Source of the DNA: Melastoma dodecandrum
Taxonomy: Eukaryota > Streptophyta > Magnoliopsida > Myrtales > Melastomataceae
Direction of reading: 5' to 3'
Length of the DNA stretch: 64,000 nucleotides
Assembly: GCA_029817715.1 (NCBI GenBank)
Contig: JARUPY010000295.1
Coordinates: 54,107-118,106, forward strand
How positions within the stretch are numbered: the stretch's first letter is position 1; each line of letters starts with the position of its first letter. Made by a program: the position numbers and the translations under genes. Under the pieces are notes generated by a model. That model ran no database searches. It was given only the letters and a program-made list of their open reading frames with translations, and had not been told where the DNA came from. This document shows, piece by piece, positions 1 through 11,550 of the stretch.

Positions 1-44
1 TGTCTATGAGGCCCGTGCGCTTTTCGGTAGATGGAGAGTAATGC
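1..44 (-). CDS. DUF1640 (FMP32/CCDC90-like) gene, partial exon at window edge
   Basis: This is part of one minus-strand exon; the rest of the gene lies left of the window. After an acceptor (TTTTAG, near 45-50) the frame reads HYSPSTEKRTGLID. It aligns with HYSHATGKRTCLID in the matching exon of the second copy at 20,712-20,766. Plant DUF1640 proteins carry a similar stretch just before the coiled coil (pattern KR..L(V/I)DT). Conservation of frame between the two copies suggests the exon is, or recently was, coding. The family comprises mitochondrial inner-membrane coiled-coil proteins related to MCUR1 and yeast Fmp32. The 252-bp array begins 37 bp upstream in gene orientation. The assignment depends on homology with copy 2, because only 14 codons are visible here. 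Confidence 0.6.
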
Positions 45-80
45 CTAAAACCCTAACAAGACAACAAAAGCTTACTTCAG

Positions 81-3000
81 CACATCAATTACCCAAAATG
101 ATTCTTTCTTTCTTAAAACTAAGGCGAGGTCAGCAGTGAGAAATCAAAGCAGGAGCAGGCAAAAATCCCAGCAACACCAGTACACACAGAAACTACGAGA
201 ACAAGCTCTGTGGTGACTATTATCACGTGAATACAATCAACAGAATCGGGTGACCACAGCGCGCGACCAGAACAAGGCAGACTACATCAACTCCTTAAAA
301 CTATCAATACCAAGTATCTAGCAAAGAACAAGCACATCAATTACCCAAAATGATTCTGTCTTTCTTAAAACTAAGGCGAGGTCAGCAGTGAGAAATCAAA
401 GCAGGAGCGGGCATAAATCCCAGCAACACCAGTACACACAGAAACTACGAGAACAAGCTCTGTGGTGACTATTATCACGTGAATACAATCAACTGAGTCG
501 GAAAAACCACAGCGCGCGACCAGAACAAGGCAGACTACATCAACTCGTTAAAACTATCAATACCAAGTATCTAGCAAAGAACAAGCACATCAATTACCCA
601 AAATGATTCTGTCTTTCTTAAAACTAAGGCGAGGTCAGCAGTTAGAAATCAAAGCAGGAGCAGGCATAAATCCCAGCAACACCAGTACACACAGAAACTA
701 CGAGAACAAGCTCTGTGGTGACTATTATCACGTGAATACAATCAACTGAATCGGGTGACCACAGCGCGCGACCAGAACATGGCAGACTACATCAACTCAT
801 TAAAACTATCAATACCAAGTATCTAGCAAAGAACAAGCACATCAATTACCCAAAATGATTCTGTCTTTCTTAAAACTAAGGCGAGGTCAGCAGTGAGAAA
901 TCAAAGCAGGAGCAGGCATAAATCCCAGCAACACCAGTACACACAGAAACTACGAGAACAAGCTCTGTGGTGACTATTATCACGTGAATACAATCAACAG
1001 AATCGGGTGACCACAGCGCGCGACCAGAACAAGGCAGACAACATCAACGCATTAAAACTATCAATACCAAGTATCTAGCAAAGAACAAGCACATCAATTA
1101 CCCAAAATGATTCTGTCTTTCTTAAAACTAAGGCGAGGTCAGTAGTGAGAAATCAAAGCAGGAGCGGGCATAAATCCCAGCAACACCAGTACACACAGAA
1201 ACTACGAGAACAAGCTCTGTGGTGACTATTATCACGTGAATACAATCAACTGAATCGGGTGACCACAGCGCGCGACCAGAACAAGGCAGACTACATCAAC
1301 TCGTCAAAACTATCAATACCAAGTATCTAGCAAGGAACAAGCACATCAATTACCCAAAATGATTCTGTCTTTCTTAAAATTAAGGCGAGGTCAGCAGTGA
1401 GAAATCCAAGCAAAAGCAGGCATAAATCCCAGCAACACCAGTACACACAGAAACTACGAGAACAAGCTCTGTGGTGACTATTATCACGTGAATACAATCA
1501 ACTGAATCGGGTGACCACAGCGAGCGACCAGAACAAGGCAGACTACATCAACTCGTTAAAACTATCAATACCAAGTATCTAGCAAAGAACAAGCACATCA
1601 ATTACCCAAAATGATTCTGTCTTTCTTAAAACTAAGGCGAGGTCAGCAGTGAGAAATCAAAGCAGGAGCAGGCATAAATCCCAGCAACACCAGTACACAC
1701 AGAAACTACGAGAACAAGCTCTGTGGTGACTATTATCACGTGAATACAATCAACTGAATCGGGTGACCACAGCGAGCGACCAGAAATAGGCAGACTACAT
1801 CAACTCGTTAAAACTATCAATACCAAGTATCTAGCAAAGAACAAGCACATCAATTACCCAAAATGATTCTGTCTTTCTTAAAACTAAGGCGAGGTCAGCA
1901 GTGAGAAATCAAAGCAGGAGCAGGCATAAATCCCAGCAACACCAGTACACACAGAAACTACGAGAACAAGCTCTGTGGTGACTTTTATCACGTGAATACA
2001 ATCAACTGAATCGGGTGACCACAGCGCGCGACCAGAACATGGCAGACTACATCAACTCATTAAAACTATCAATACCAAGTATCTAGCAAAGAACAAGCAC
2101 ATCAATTACCCAAAATGATTCTGTCTTTCTTAAAACTAAGGCGAGGTAAGCAGCGAGAAATCAAAGCAGGAGCAGGCATAAATCCCAGCAACACCAGTAC
2201 ACACAGAAACTACGAGAACAAGCTCTGTGGTGACTATTATCACGTGAATACAATCAACAGAATCGGGTGACCACAGCGCGCGACCAGAACAAGGCAGACT
2301 ACATCAACTCATTAAAACTATCAATACCAAGTATCTAGCAAAGAACAAGCACATCAATTACCCAAAATGATTCTGTCTTTCTTAAAACTAAGGCGAGGTC
2401 AGTAGTGAGAAATCAAAGCAGGAGCGGGCATAAATCCCAGCAACACCAGTACACACAGAAACTACGAGAACAAGCTCTGTGGTGACTATTATCACGTGAA
2501 TACAATCAACTGAATCGGGTGACCACAGCGCGCGACCAGAACAAGGCAGACTACATCAACTCGTTAAAACTATCAATACCAAGTATCTAGCAAAGAACAA
2601 GCACATCAATTACCCAAAATGATTCTGTCTTTCTTAAAACTAAGGCGAGGTCAGCAGTGAGAAATCAAAGCAGGAGCAGGCATAAATCCCAGCAACACCA
2701 GTACACACAGAAACTACGAGAACAAGCTCAGTGGTGACTATTATCACGTGAATACAATCAACTGAATCGGGTGACCACAGCGAGCGACCAGAACAAGGCA
2801 GACTACATCAACTCGTTAAAACTATCAATGCCAAGTATCTAGCAAAGAACAAGCACATCAATTACCCAAAATGATTCTGTCTTTCTTAAAACTAAGGCGA
2901 GGTCAGCAGTGAGAAATCAAAGCAGGAGCAGGCATAAATCCCAGCAACACCGGTACACACAGAAACTACGAGAACAAGCTCTGTGGTGACTATTATCACG

Positions 3001-6000
3001 TGAATACAATCAACAGAATCGGGTGACCACAGCGAGCGACCAGAACAAGGCAGACTACATCAACTCGTTAAAACTATCAATACCAAGTATCTAGCAAAGA
3101 ACAAGCACATCAATTACCCAAAATGATTCCGTCTTTCTTAAAACTAAGGCGAGGTCAGCGGTGAGAAATCAAAGCAGGAGCAGGCATAAATCCCAGCAAC
3201 ACCAGTACACACAGAAACTACGAGAACAAGCTCTGTGGTGACTATTATCACGTGAATACAATCAACTGAATCGGGTGACCACAGCGAGCGACCAGAAATA
3301 GGCAGACTACATCAACTCGTTAAAACTATCAATACCAAGTATCTAGCAAAGAACAAGCACATCAATTACCCAAAATGATTCTGTCTTTCTTAAAATTAAG
3401 GCGAGGTCAGCAGTGAGAAATCCAAGCAGGAGCAGGCATAAATCCCAGCAACACCAGTACACACAGAAACTACGAGAACAAGCTCTCTGGTGACTATTAT
3501 CACGTGAATACAATCAACTGAATCGGGTGACCACAGCGCGCGACCAGAACAAGGCAGACTACATCAACTCGTTAAAACTATCAATACCAAGTATCTAGCA
3601 AAGAACAAGCACATCAATTACCCAAAATGATTCTGTCTTTCTTAAAACTAAGGCGAGGTCAGCAGTGAGAAATCAAAGCAGGAGCAGGCATAAATCCCAG
3701 CAACACCAGTACACACAGAAACTACGAGAACAAGCTCTGTGGTGACTATTATCACGTGAATACAATCAACAGAATCGGGTGACCACAGCGCGCGACCAGA
3801 ACAAGGCAGACTACATCAACTCATTAAAACTATCAATACCAAGTATCTAGCAAAGAACAAGCACATCAATTACCCAAAATGATTCTGTCTTTCTTAAAAC
3901 TAAGGCGAGGTCAGTAGTGAGAAATCAAAGCAGGAGCGGGCATAAATCCCAGCAACACCAGTACACACAGAAACTACGAGAACAAGCTCTGTGGTGACTA
4001 TTATCACGTGAATACAATCAACTGAATCGGGTGACCACAGCGCGCGACCAGAACAAGGCAGACTACATCAACTCGTTAAAACTATCAATACCAAGTATCT
4101 AGCAAAGAACAAGCACATCAATTACCCAAAATGATTCTGTCTTTCTTAAAACTAAGGCGAGGTCAGCAGTGAGAAATCAAAGCAGGAGCAGGCATAAATC
4201 CCAGCAACACCAGTACACACAGAAACTACGAGAACAAGCTCTCTGGTGACTATTATCACGTGAATACAATCAACAAAAACGGGTGACCACAGCGGGCGAC
4301 CAGAACAAGGCACACTACATCAACTCGTTAAAATTATCAATACCCAGTATCTAGCAAAGAACAAGCACATCAATTACCCAAAATGATTCTGTCTTTCTTA
4401 AAACTAAGGCGAGGTCAGCAGTGAGAAATCAAAGCAGGAGCAGGCATAAATCCCAGCAACACCGGTACACACAGAAACTACGAGAACAAGCTCTGTGGTG
4501 ACTATTATCACGTGAATACAATCAACTGAATCGGGTGACCACAGCGAGCGACCAGAAATAGGCAGACTACATCAACTCGTTAAAACTATCAATACCAAGT
4601 ATCTAGCAAAGAACAAGCACATCAATTACCCAAAATGATTCTGTCTTTCTTAAAACTAAGGCGAGGTCAGCAGTGAGAAATCAAAGCAGGAGCAGGCATA
4701 AATCCCAGCAACACCAGTACACACAGAAACTACGAGAACAAGCTCTCTGGTGACTATTATCACGTGAATACAATCAACAAAAACGGGTGACCACAGCGGG
4801 CGACCAGAACAAGGCACACTACATCAACTCGTTAAAATTATCAATACCCAGTATCTAGCAAAGAACAAGCACATCAATTACCCAAAATGATTCTGTCTTT
4901 CTTAAAACTAAGGCGAGGTCAGCAGTGAGAAATCAAAGCAGGAGCAGGCATAAATCCCAGCAACACCAGTACACACAGAAACTACGAGAACAAGCTCTGT
5001 GGTGACTATTATCACGTGAATACAATCAACAGAATCGGGTGACCACAGCGCGCGACCAGAACAAGGCAGACTACATCAACTCATTAAAACTATCAATACC
5101 AAGTATCTAGCAAAGAACAAGCACATCAATTACCCAAAATGATTCTGTCTTTCTTAAAACTAAGGCGAGGTCAGTAGTGAGAAATCAAAGCAGGAGCGGG
5201 CATAAATCCCAGCAACACCAGTACACACAGAAACTACGAGAACAAGCTCTGTGGTGACTATTATCACGTGAATACAATCAACTGAATCGGGTGACCACAG
5301 CGCGCGACCAGAACAAGGCAGACTACATCAACTCGTTAAAACTATCAATACCAAGTATCTAGCAAAGAACAAGCACATCAATTACCCAAAATGATTCTGT
5401 CTTTCTTAAAACTAAGGCGAGGTCAGCAGTGAGAAATCAAAACAGGAGCAGGCATAAATCCCAGCAACACCGGTACACACAGAAACTACGAGAACAAGCT
5501 CAGTGGTGACTATTATCACGTGAATACAATCAACTGAATCGGGTGACCACAGCGAGCGACCAGAACAAGGCAGACTACATCAACTCGTTAAAACTATCAA
5601 TACCAAGTATCTAGCAAAGAACAAGCACATCAATTACCCAAAATGATTCTGTCTTTCTTAAAACTAAGGCGAGGTCAGCAGTGAGAAATCAAAGCAGGAG
5701 CAGGCATAAATCCCAGCAACACCAGTACACACAGAAACTACGAGAACAAGCTCTGTGGTGACTATTATCACGTGAATACAATCAACTGAATCGGGTGACC
5801 ACAGCGAGCGACCAGAACAAGGCAGACTACATCAACTCATTAAAACTATCAATACCAAGTATCTAGCAAAGAACAAGCACATCAATTACCCAAAATGATT
5901 CTGTCTTTCTTAAAACTAAGGCGAGGTCAGCAGTGAGAAATCAAAGCAGGAGCAGGCATAAATCCCAGCAACACCAGTACACACAGAAACTACGAGAACA

Positions 6001-7340
6001 AGCTCTGTGGTGACTATTATCACGTGAATACAATCAACTGAATCGGGTGACCACAGCGCGCGACCAGAACAAGGCAGACTACATCAACTCGTTAAAACTA
6101 TCAATACCAAGTATCTAGCAAAGAACAAGCACATCAATTACCCAAAATGATTCTGTCTTTCTTAAAATTAAGGCGAGGTCAGCAGTGAGAAATCAAAGCA
6201 GGAGCAGGCATAAATCCCAGCAACACCAGTACACACAGAAACTACGAGAACAAGCTCTGTGGTGACTATTATCACGTGAATACAATCAACAGAATCGGGT
6301 GACCACAGCGCGCGACCAGAACAAGGCAGACTACATCAACTCATTAAAACTATCAATACCAAGTATCTAGCAAAGAACAAGCACATCAATTACCCAAAAT
6401 GATTCTGTCTTTCTTAAAACTAAGGCGAGGTCAGCAGTGAGAAATCAAAGCAGGAGCAGGCATAAATCCCAGCAACACCAGTACACACAGAAACTACGAG
6501 AACAAGCTCTGTGGTGACTATTATCACGTGAATACAATCAACTGAATCGGGAGACCACAGCGAGCGACCAGAACAAGCCAGACTACATCAACTCGTTAAA
6601 ACTATCAATACCAAGTATCTAGCAAAGAACAAGCACATCAATTACCCAAAATGATTCTGTCTTTCTTAAAACTAAGGCGAGGTCAGCAGTGAGAAATCAA
6701 AGCAGGAGCAGGCATAAATCCCAGCAACACCAGTACACACAGAAACTACGAGAACAAGCTCTGTGGTGACTATTATCACGTGAATACAATCAACTGAATC
6801 GGGTGACCACAGCGAGCGACCAGAACAAGGCAGACTACATCAACTCGTTAAAACTATCAATACCAAGTATCTAGCAAAGAACAAGCACATCAATTACCCA
6901 AAATGATTCTGTCTTTCTTAAAACTAAGGCGAGGTCAGCAGTGAGAAATCAAAGCAGGAGCAGGCATAAATCCCAGCAACACCGGTACACACAGAAACTA
7001 CGAGAACAAGCTCTGTGGTGACTATTATCACGTGAATACAATCAACTGAATCGGGTGACCACAGCGAGCGACCAGAAATAGGCAGACTATATCAACTCGT
7101 TAAAACTATCAATACCAAGTATCTAGCAAAGAACAAGCACATCAATTATCCAAACTGATTCTGTCTTTCTTAAAACTAAGTCGAGGTCAGCAGTGAGAAA
7201 TCAAAGCAGGAGCAGGCATAAATCCCAGCAACACCAGTACACACAGAAACTACGAGAACAAGCTCTGTGGTGACTATTATCACGTGAATACATGCAACTG
7301 AATCGGGTGACCACAGCGAGCGACCAGAACAAGGCAGACT
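81..7340. repeat. Tandem array of about 29 copies of a 252-bp unit
   Basis: Units start (at CACATCAATTA) at about 81, 333, 586, 838, 1090, 1342 and so on to 7138, giving a period of 252 bp. There are 28 full units and a last partial one. Copies differ at only a few positions each. Recurrent variants include CAACAG/CAACTG, GCGCGC/GCGAGC, GTCAGTAG/GTCAGCAG and AGAAATAGG/AGAACAAGG. These variants recur in blocks: GTCAGTAG units lie near 1141, 2401, 3912 and 5172, spaced 1260, about 1511 and 1260 bp, so there is a higher-order pattern of five (once six) units. Every unit I checked carries the palindrome CACGTG. No reading frame of at least 60 codons runs through the repeats, so it is not a protein repeat. 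The array lies in a probable intron between the DUF1640 exon (1-44) and the L21 exon (7,442-7,678). Confidence 0.97.
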
Positions 7341-7441
7341 AGAACAAGCAAAAGTACAGCGTGCACTCCTCCCCAACTTCCTCGGCCTCAAAATCTTTTC
7401 CGCACTAAACAAACGAATCAAATGCCATTTTCACCCCAGAC

Positions 7442-7678
7442 CTGATTGTTGATCTCGACTCCGAAGGCGCGCTTGGTGACGTTCCAGACGCTGTCGATTC
7501 GGCCGTGGTAGAACTTGTGGGGCATGCCCTTGTGAATGGCGCCAAAGACCTTAATGTCGACATAGTCGCCGATCTTGTAGGTGCGGGGGTAAGTGGAGAG
7601 GGGGATGTAACCCTTCTTCCTGAAGGGACAGGCGAAGAGATCCCTCGTCCTCGACCTCAACCCGTGTCCCGCGGGCAT
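7442..7678 (-). pseudogene. RPL21: 60S ribosomal protein L21 (eL21), first exon only, copy 1
   Basis: The translation starts [15 protein letters not shown], the invariant start of plant eL21, and runs 79 residues to ...GVEINNQ. A donor (CAG|GTCTGG) sits at 7,441-7,440, where eL21 genes commonly have an intron. An in-frame ATG two codons upstream (7,684) is also possible. Full eL21 is about 164 residues; the second half is not visible in the 7.4 kb downstream, which is filled by the 252-bp array and then a DUF1640 exon. There are several changes at normally conserved sites (for example FACPF for FARPF and GRIDSVW for GRTGRVW). Failure to splice gives a stop seven codons later. It is probably an orphan exon, or the leader of a DUF1640 transcript, rather than a working ribosomal protein gene. 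Confidence 0.8.
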
Positions 7679-7689
7679 CTTCACTTCCT

Positions 7690-7860
7690 CTCAGCGTCTC
7701 TTCCACCAGGAAACCCTAAGCCTCCAGCGTTTCATTCGTTACATAGTCCCCTCTATTGGGCTCGGGTTAAGGTCTTTAATGGGCTTATGGTACTATGGGC
7801 TTTGGGACTTTGGGCCTTTGGGCCTTGGACCGTCGGCGCAACAGACCTTCCTTCCTTCTC
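7690..7860 (-). promoter_or_regulatory. Ribosomal-protein-type promoter (telo-box and site II motifs)
   Basis: Just upstream of the L21 start codon in gene orientation lies a telo-box, AAACCCTAA (7,711-7,719). It is followed by several TGGGCY site II motifs between about 7,755 and 7,830. Telo-boxes combined with site II elements are typical of plant ribosomal protein promoters. The same arrangement, with a slightly changed telo-box, precedes the second copy. It is likely a live or recently live promoter transcribing leftward into the array. Confidence 0.6.
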
Positions 7861-7932
7861 GTTCGGACCATCGGACTGGACCGGGGGAGTGTAAGAAAAA
7901 AAAGTTTATAAGAAACCCCCCAAAAGAATAAA

Positions 7933-8509
7933 GGCAAAATATACGTTTATGGCCTCAACTTTGAGTCAACTTTCTATTTTGTCATTAACTTAGTTTGTTA
8001 TATAATTTTGTCACCAACTTTTATTTTTATTTTTATTTTGGCCAATCATGAATTTCTTTTAGCGAAAGCCAAACAAGGCCTTAATATAGTCTGACCCGTG
8101 TCTTATAATAGTTGAGTTTCGACCTCTCATTCGTTCGTCACATAATCTACTTTATCCGTAGTAGTCACCCCATAATAGAACATCATCCGACCTTCATAGA
8201 TTTTTCATATTTTTTGACAACATCGGCAACTATCGTTAACTTCTGCTTCTAATTCACTTGATTTGTCCATCAAAATTTTATAAAAAAAATACAAATGAAA
8301 GGTTTCAATATTATTTCCTATTTTTTGAATTTTTTTTTCTTTTTTAGTCGATAAATAAAAATTATCTATTAAGATCTGTTTGGCTTACGATAAAATTTAA
8401 GATTGGCCAAAATTAAAATAAAAACAAAAATTTGGGACAAAATTATATAACAAACTAAGTTAATGACAAAACAAAAAGTTGACTCAAGGCCATAAATTAA
8501 TATTTTGCC
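7933..8509. mobile_element. Non-autonomous Mutator-like (MULE) MITE, 577 bp
   Basis: The element begins GGCAAAATAT and ends ATATTTTGCC. Terminal inverted repeats extend about 110 bp on each side (7,933-8,048 against 8,400-8,509), with matching blocks such as CTTAGTTTGTTATATAATTT and its complement. The flanking sequence AAGAATAAA occurs on both sides (7,924-7,932 and 8,510-8,518) as an exact 9-bp target-site duplication. A 9-bp duplication with long inverted repeats is the hallmark of Mutator-like elements. The interior is AT-rich and has no transposase frame, so it depends on an element elsewhere. It sits between the L21 promoter and the CCR4 pseudogene. Confidence 0.85.
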
Positions 8510-8793
8510 AAGAATAAAATAAAAAAGAGCTTCCTTCCGTCGGTCTTTTTCGTCTCCTGTTCTAAACCTCTCTCAATCGCCTCCCTTTCCCGAACCCTAA
8601 TTCCCGTACGAAGGGGCTGATCCCTCAGTTCGATTCGGATTGTCCGGACTCTTTCTTTAGCCCGTTTTGATTCTGGGGATGGCGGATCCCCCAGGGTGTG
8701 TTGTTGGCTTGGGAGAGGTCGGTGGGATTTGGTGGCGCTGAGTCTTGGAGGGGGAAGAGAGAGATCGTGTCCGCGGAGGGTTTGGGGAGAGAC

Positions 8794-11550
8794 ATGCTTA
8801 TCGTGGTTCGCGTGCACTTGCCCTCGGAAATTCCCTTCGTCGGGTGCGAGCTCACGCCTTACGTCCTGCTGCGGCGCTCTGATAAGATTGTGTTCACGGA
8901 TGACGTCGTGGAGTCGGCCTCCGTTGATGGGTGCTTCCTGAGATACAAGGGGTTAGTTGGTTTTCTCCCCTGTTTGCGTTCGGTTCTTGACGGGTTTCTT
9001 TTTTGTCTCGGTTGGTTTTTCTGTTCGATTGGAGTTGTTTTTTTCACTATGGCGGAGTAGAAGGCCTTGAACTAATTTGTTAGGCTGAGTGGTTTTGTAT
9101 TACTTGGAGTCAGTGTGGTTTGGTTGGGAAGATATTCGTGGTAGCTCAAAACAGCGGAGTTAACATGTGGAAGGATGTGTTGATTACCAATCTGGCTTCC
9201 CCAGCTAGTGGAAGCATCGGTACTGTCCACCCATTATCGGATCCGCATGGTTGCATTTATTGATTATATAAAAAAGTGATTTTTTTTTCTCCATCAAGGT
9301 TGTTTGCCATCTCAAGCAGCCACTGTGGTCACTTGTCACGTTGCTTGGTTTGAGCTTTCTTTGTTTATTTTGGCATGTATTGATTGTCTTTCATGTAACA
9401 TTTTGACTGGCGATCCCCAAGACATTCTTTATTCGCTGCTATCTTTCGCTAGTTTTTGTTCTCACTGCCATTATGCTGGTTCATGTATCATTCATGGTGA
9501 TGCAGGTATAGAATTCAAAGTGATAAGAAAGTTTCTGTCTGTAGCATACATCCTTCAGAGCTAGCTACGTTACAGTACATAGGGTGTGTGAAGGCCAAAT
9601 TACCCGTCACCAAAAGCTACCACTGTACACCCAAGTGTTTTTCAGATGCATGGCATCACCATCGCGTTCTTCATAATCGTGCTGCAAGTTCAGTTACCGA
9701 GAACGGAAGTGAAGACGAGGAGCTGTTCGGCAGATTCAATAGCTCGGGATCTGGAGTTGTAAATGCTAGTTTATCAAGCTCTGCATCTGTCTCTAGTTTG
9801 TCAAATGGCACAACACCTTTGTATCCTGCTGCAATTTCCCAGAAAAATGGCGATGAGACATTATTTGAAGTTGGACGATCTAAAACTTACACGCCAACAG
9901 CTGATGACATCGGGCGTATTCTCAAGTTTGAGTGTGTCGTGGTAGATGCATCAACAAAGCTACCTGTTGGACATGTCAACAGCATATCAACATCTCGTGT
10001 CATTCCAGCTCCGAGCCCAAGTCCACGTCTGCTAATACCTGTTGGTGCAGCGGACATGTTGGGGCATTTAGATACTGATGGTCGGGGTTCATCTTCCGGG
10101 ACATTTTCAGTGCTGTCGTACAACATTTTGTCCGATTCATGTGCAACAAGTGAACTGCACAGATATTGCCCTTCATGGGCTCTTTATTGGCCATATCGGA
10201 GAGAAAATCTTCTTCGAGAAATCATTGGCTATTGTGCAGATATTGTCTGCCTTCAGGAGGTATAGGCAATGCTCGACGATTGTGAATATGCACAATGTTT
10301 TATCTGCGGGGAGTAACTTGTGGTTTTATCATATCTGAGGAATCCACTGTTTTTACTTCTGGCTAGTTGCCGCAATAGCTTTTTCACAGGTTCAAAATGA
10401 TCACTTTGGAGGGATTCTTTGCCCCGGAGTTGGAGAAACATGGATATTCAGGCTTATACAAAAGAAGGACCAGTGAAGTGAGTTAAAAAAACTGCTTTCT
10501 GCTAAATATTCGACGTTAAACTTCCATCTTATACTCGTTGTTTCGGGCGTTCCAGGTGTACACTGGAAACTTGTGCACAATAGATGGCCGTGCTACTTTC
10601 TTCCGGAGGGACAGATTTTCTCATGTTAAAAAATATGAGGTATGCAGCTGATTTTTTTTGAATTGATTCCTTAATTTTAAAAGCCGCTAATGGAAAGCAT
10701 ACAGATGGTAAACTAAAGTTAGTGATCCTTGTTGCAGGTTGAATTTAATAAAGCTGCCCAGTCCTTGACGGAGGCTTTCCTTCCGAGTGCCCAGAAGAAA
10801 AGTGCCTTGAACAGACTGGTTAAGGTAGTAGATCAGTGTTTTATTCACTCCTGCCTTTGTTGGTTTATTTTCTATATTATTAGTTTATCTTGCAGTTTGA
10901 CGACAGCTTATGCTCTTATCTTTTCCTTCGACATTTATTGGATAATGTCGCACTTATAGAAGCAAAATTTGGTAATCAAGTGGCAGGCGGTGTTCTTGGA
11001 AAGAGGCAGCTTTTATGTGTGGTAAGAATTTCTTGTTATTTAAGTGGAATATACCAGAAAAGCGATCGTTTCTAACAGTTGGTGACATTGAATAATAGTA
11101 GAACTGCCTTCCTCTCGTTATTCTTATAATAAACTGCCCACACAAATTCAGATGAATTTGTTCTGGTCAATTTGAAAAAAAAAAAACTAATTGATTCCCA
11201 GAACTCATCTCATCTAAAACTCGCGGATGCATCCTTCAGTAGATTCTTTGTCAAGTGAAATTAACGGATTATTTTGTGACTAGCACTTTGTGACTCGTAC
11301 CCTTTCTGGTACAGGCTAACACTCACGTAAACATCTCACCGGAGTTGAAGGATGTAAAATTGCGGCAGCTGTCATCCTCCATCCATTTAGACTTATTGCT
11401 TCTGCTGGTGAACTTTTACCTTTTCCTGACGAGCTTTCGTCTCCTTTGCGCAAGATTCATTCATACTCTATTGAAAGGTTTAGAGAAGATCGCTGCCAGT
11501 GCAGACATTCCATTGTTGGTCTGTGGTGACTTCAGCTCTGTTCCAGGGAG
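8794..11550 (+). pseudogene. CCR4-type poly(A) deadenylase, truncated and broken
   Basis: Eight exons match plant CCR4a/b (the CCR4-NOT mRNA deadenylase, an EEP-fold nuclease): 8,794-8,951; 9,506-10,259; 10,390-10,477; 10,556-10,639; 10,738-10,824; 10,941-11,021; 11,315-11,368; about 11,455-11,550. Landmarks are MLIVVRVHLPSEIPFVGCEL, the zinc-finger-like N-terminus, LSYNILSD, IVCLQE (catalytic Glu region), TFFRRDRFSH and LVCGDF. Lesions: exon 3 has 88 nt where 87 are expected (frameshift after VQNDHF); exon 6 lacks an AG acceptor (TATTG|GAT) and three residues (VVL); exon 7 has CT in place of the GT donor at 11,369; exon 8 starts with a 4-bp tandem duplication. The C-terminal third of the nuclease, including the catalytic SDH motif, is absent. 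The conserved Trp at the exon 1/2 junction would become Gly. Confidence 0.85.

Noticed and set aside
81..7340. Regular repeats with near-constant spacing, superficially like a CRISPR array
   Set aside because: The whole 252-bp unit is repeated; there are no unique spacers and the context is a plant intron.
7442..7678. A functional ribosomal protein L21 gene
   Set aside because: Only the first 79 residues exist in either copy, and both carry changes at invariant positions.
7505..7894. 129-codon plus-strand frame
   Set aside because: It is antisense to the L21 exon and runs into its promoter; a shadow of the real frame.
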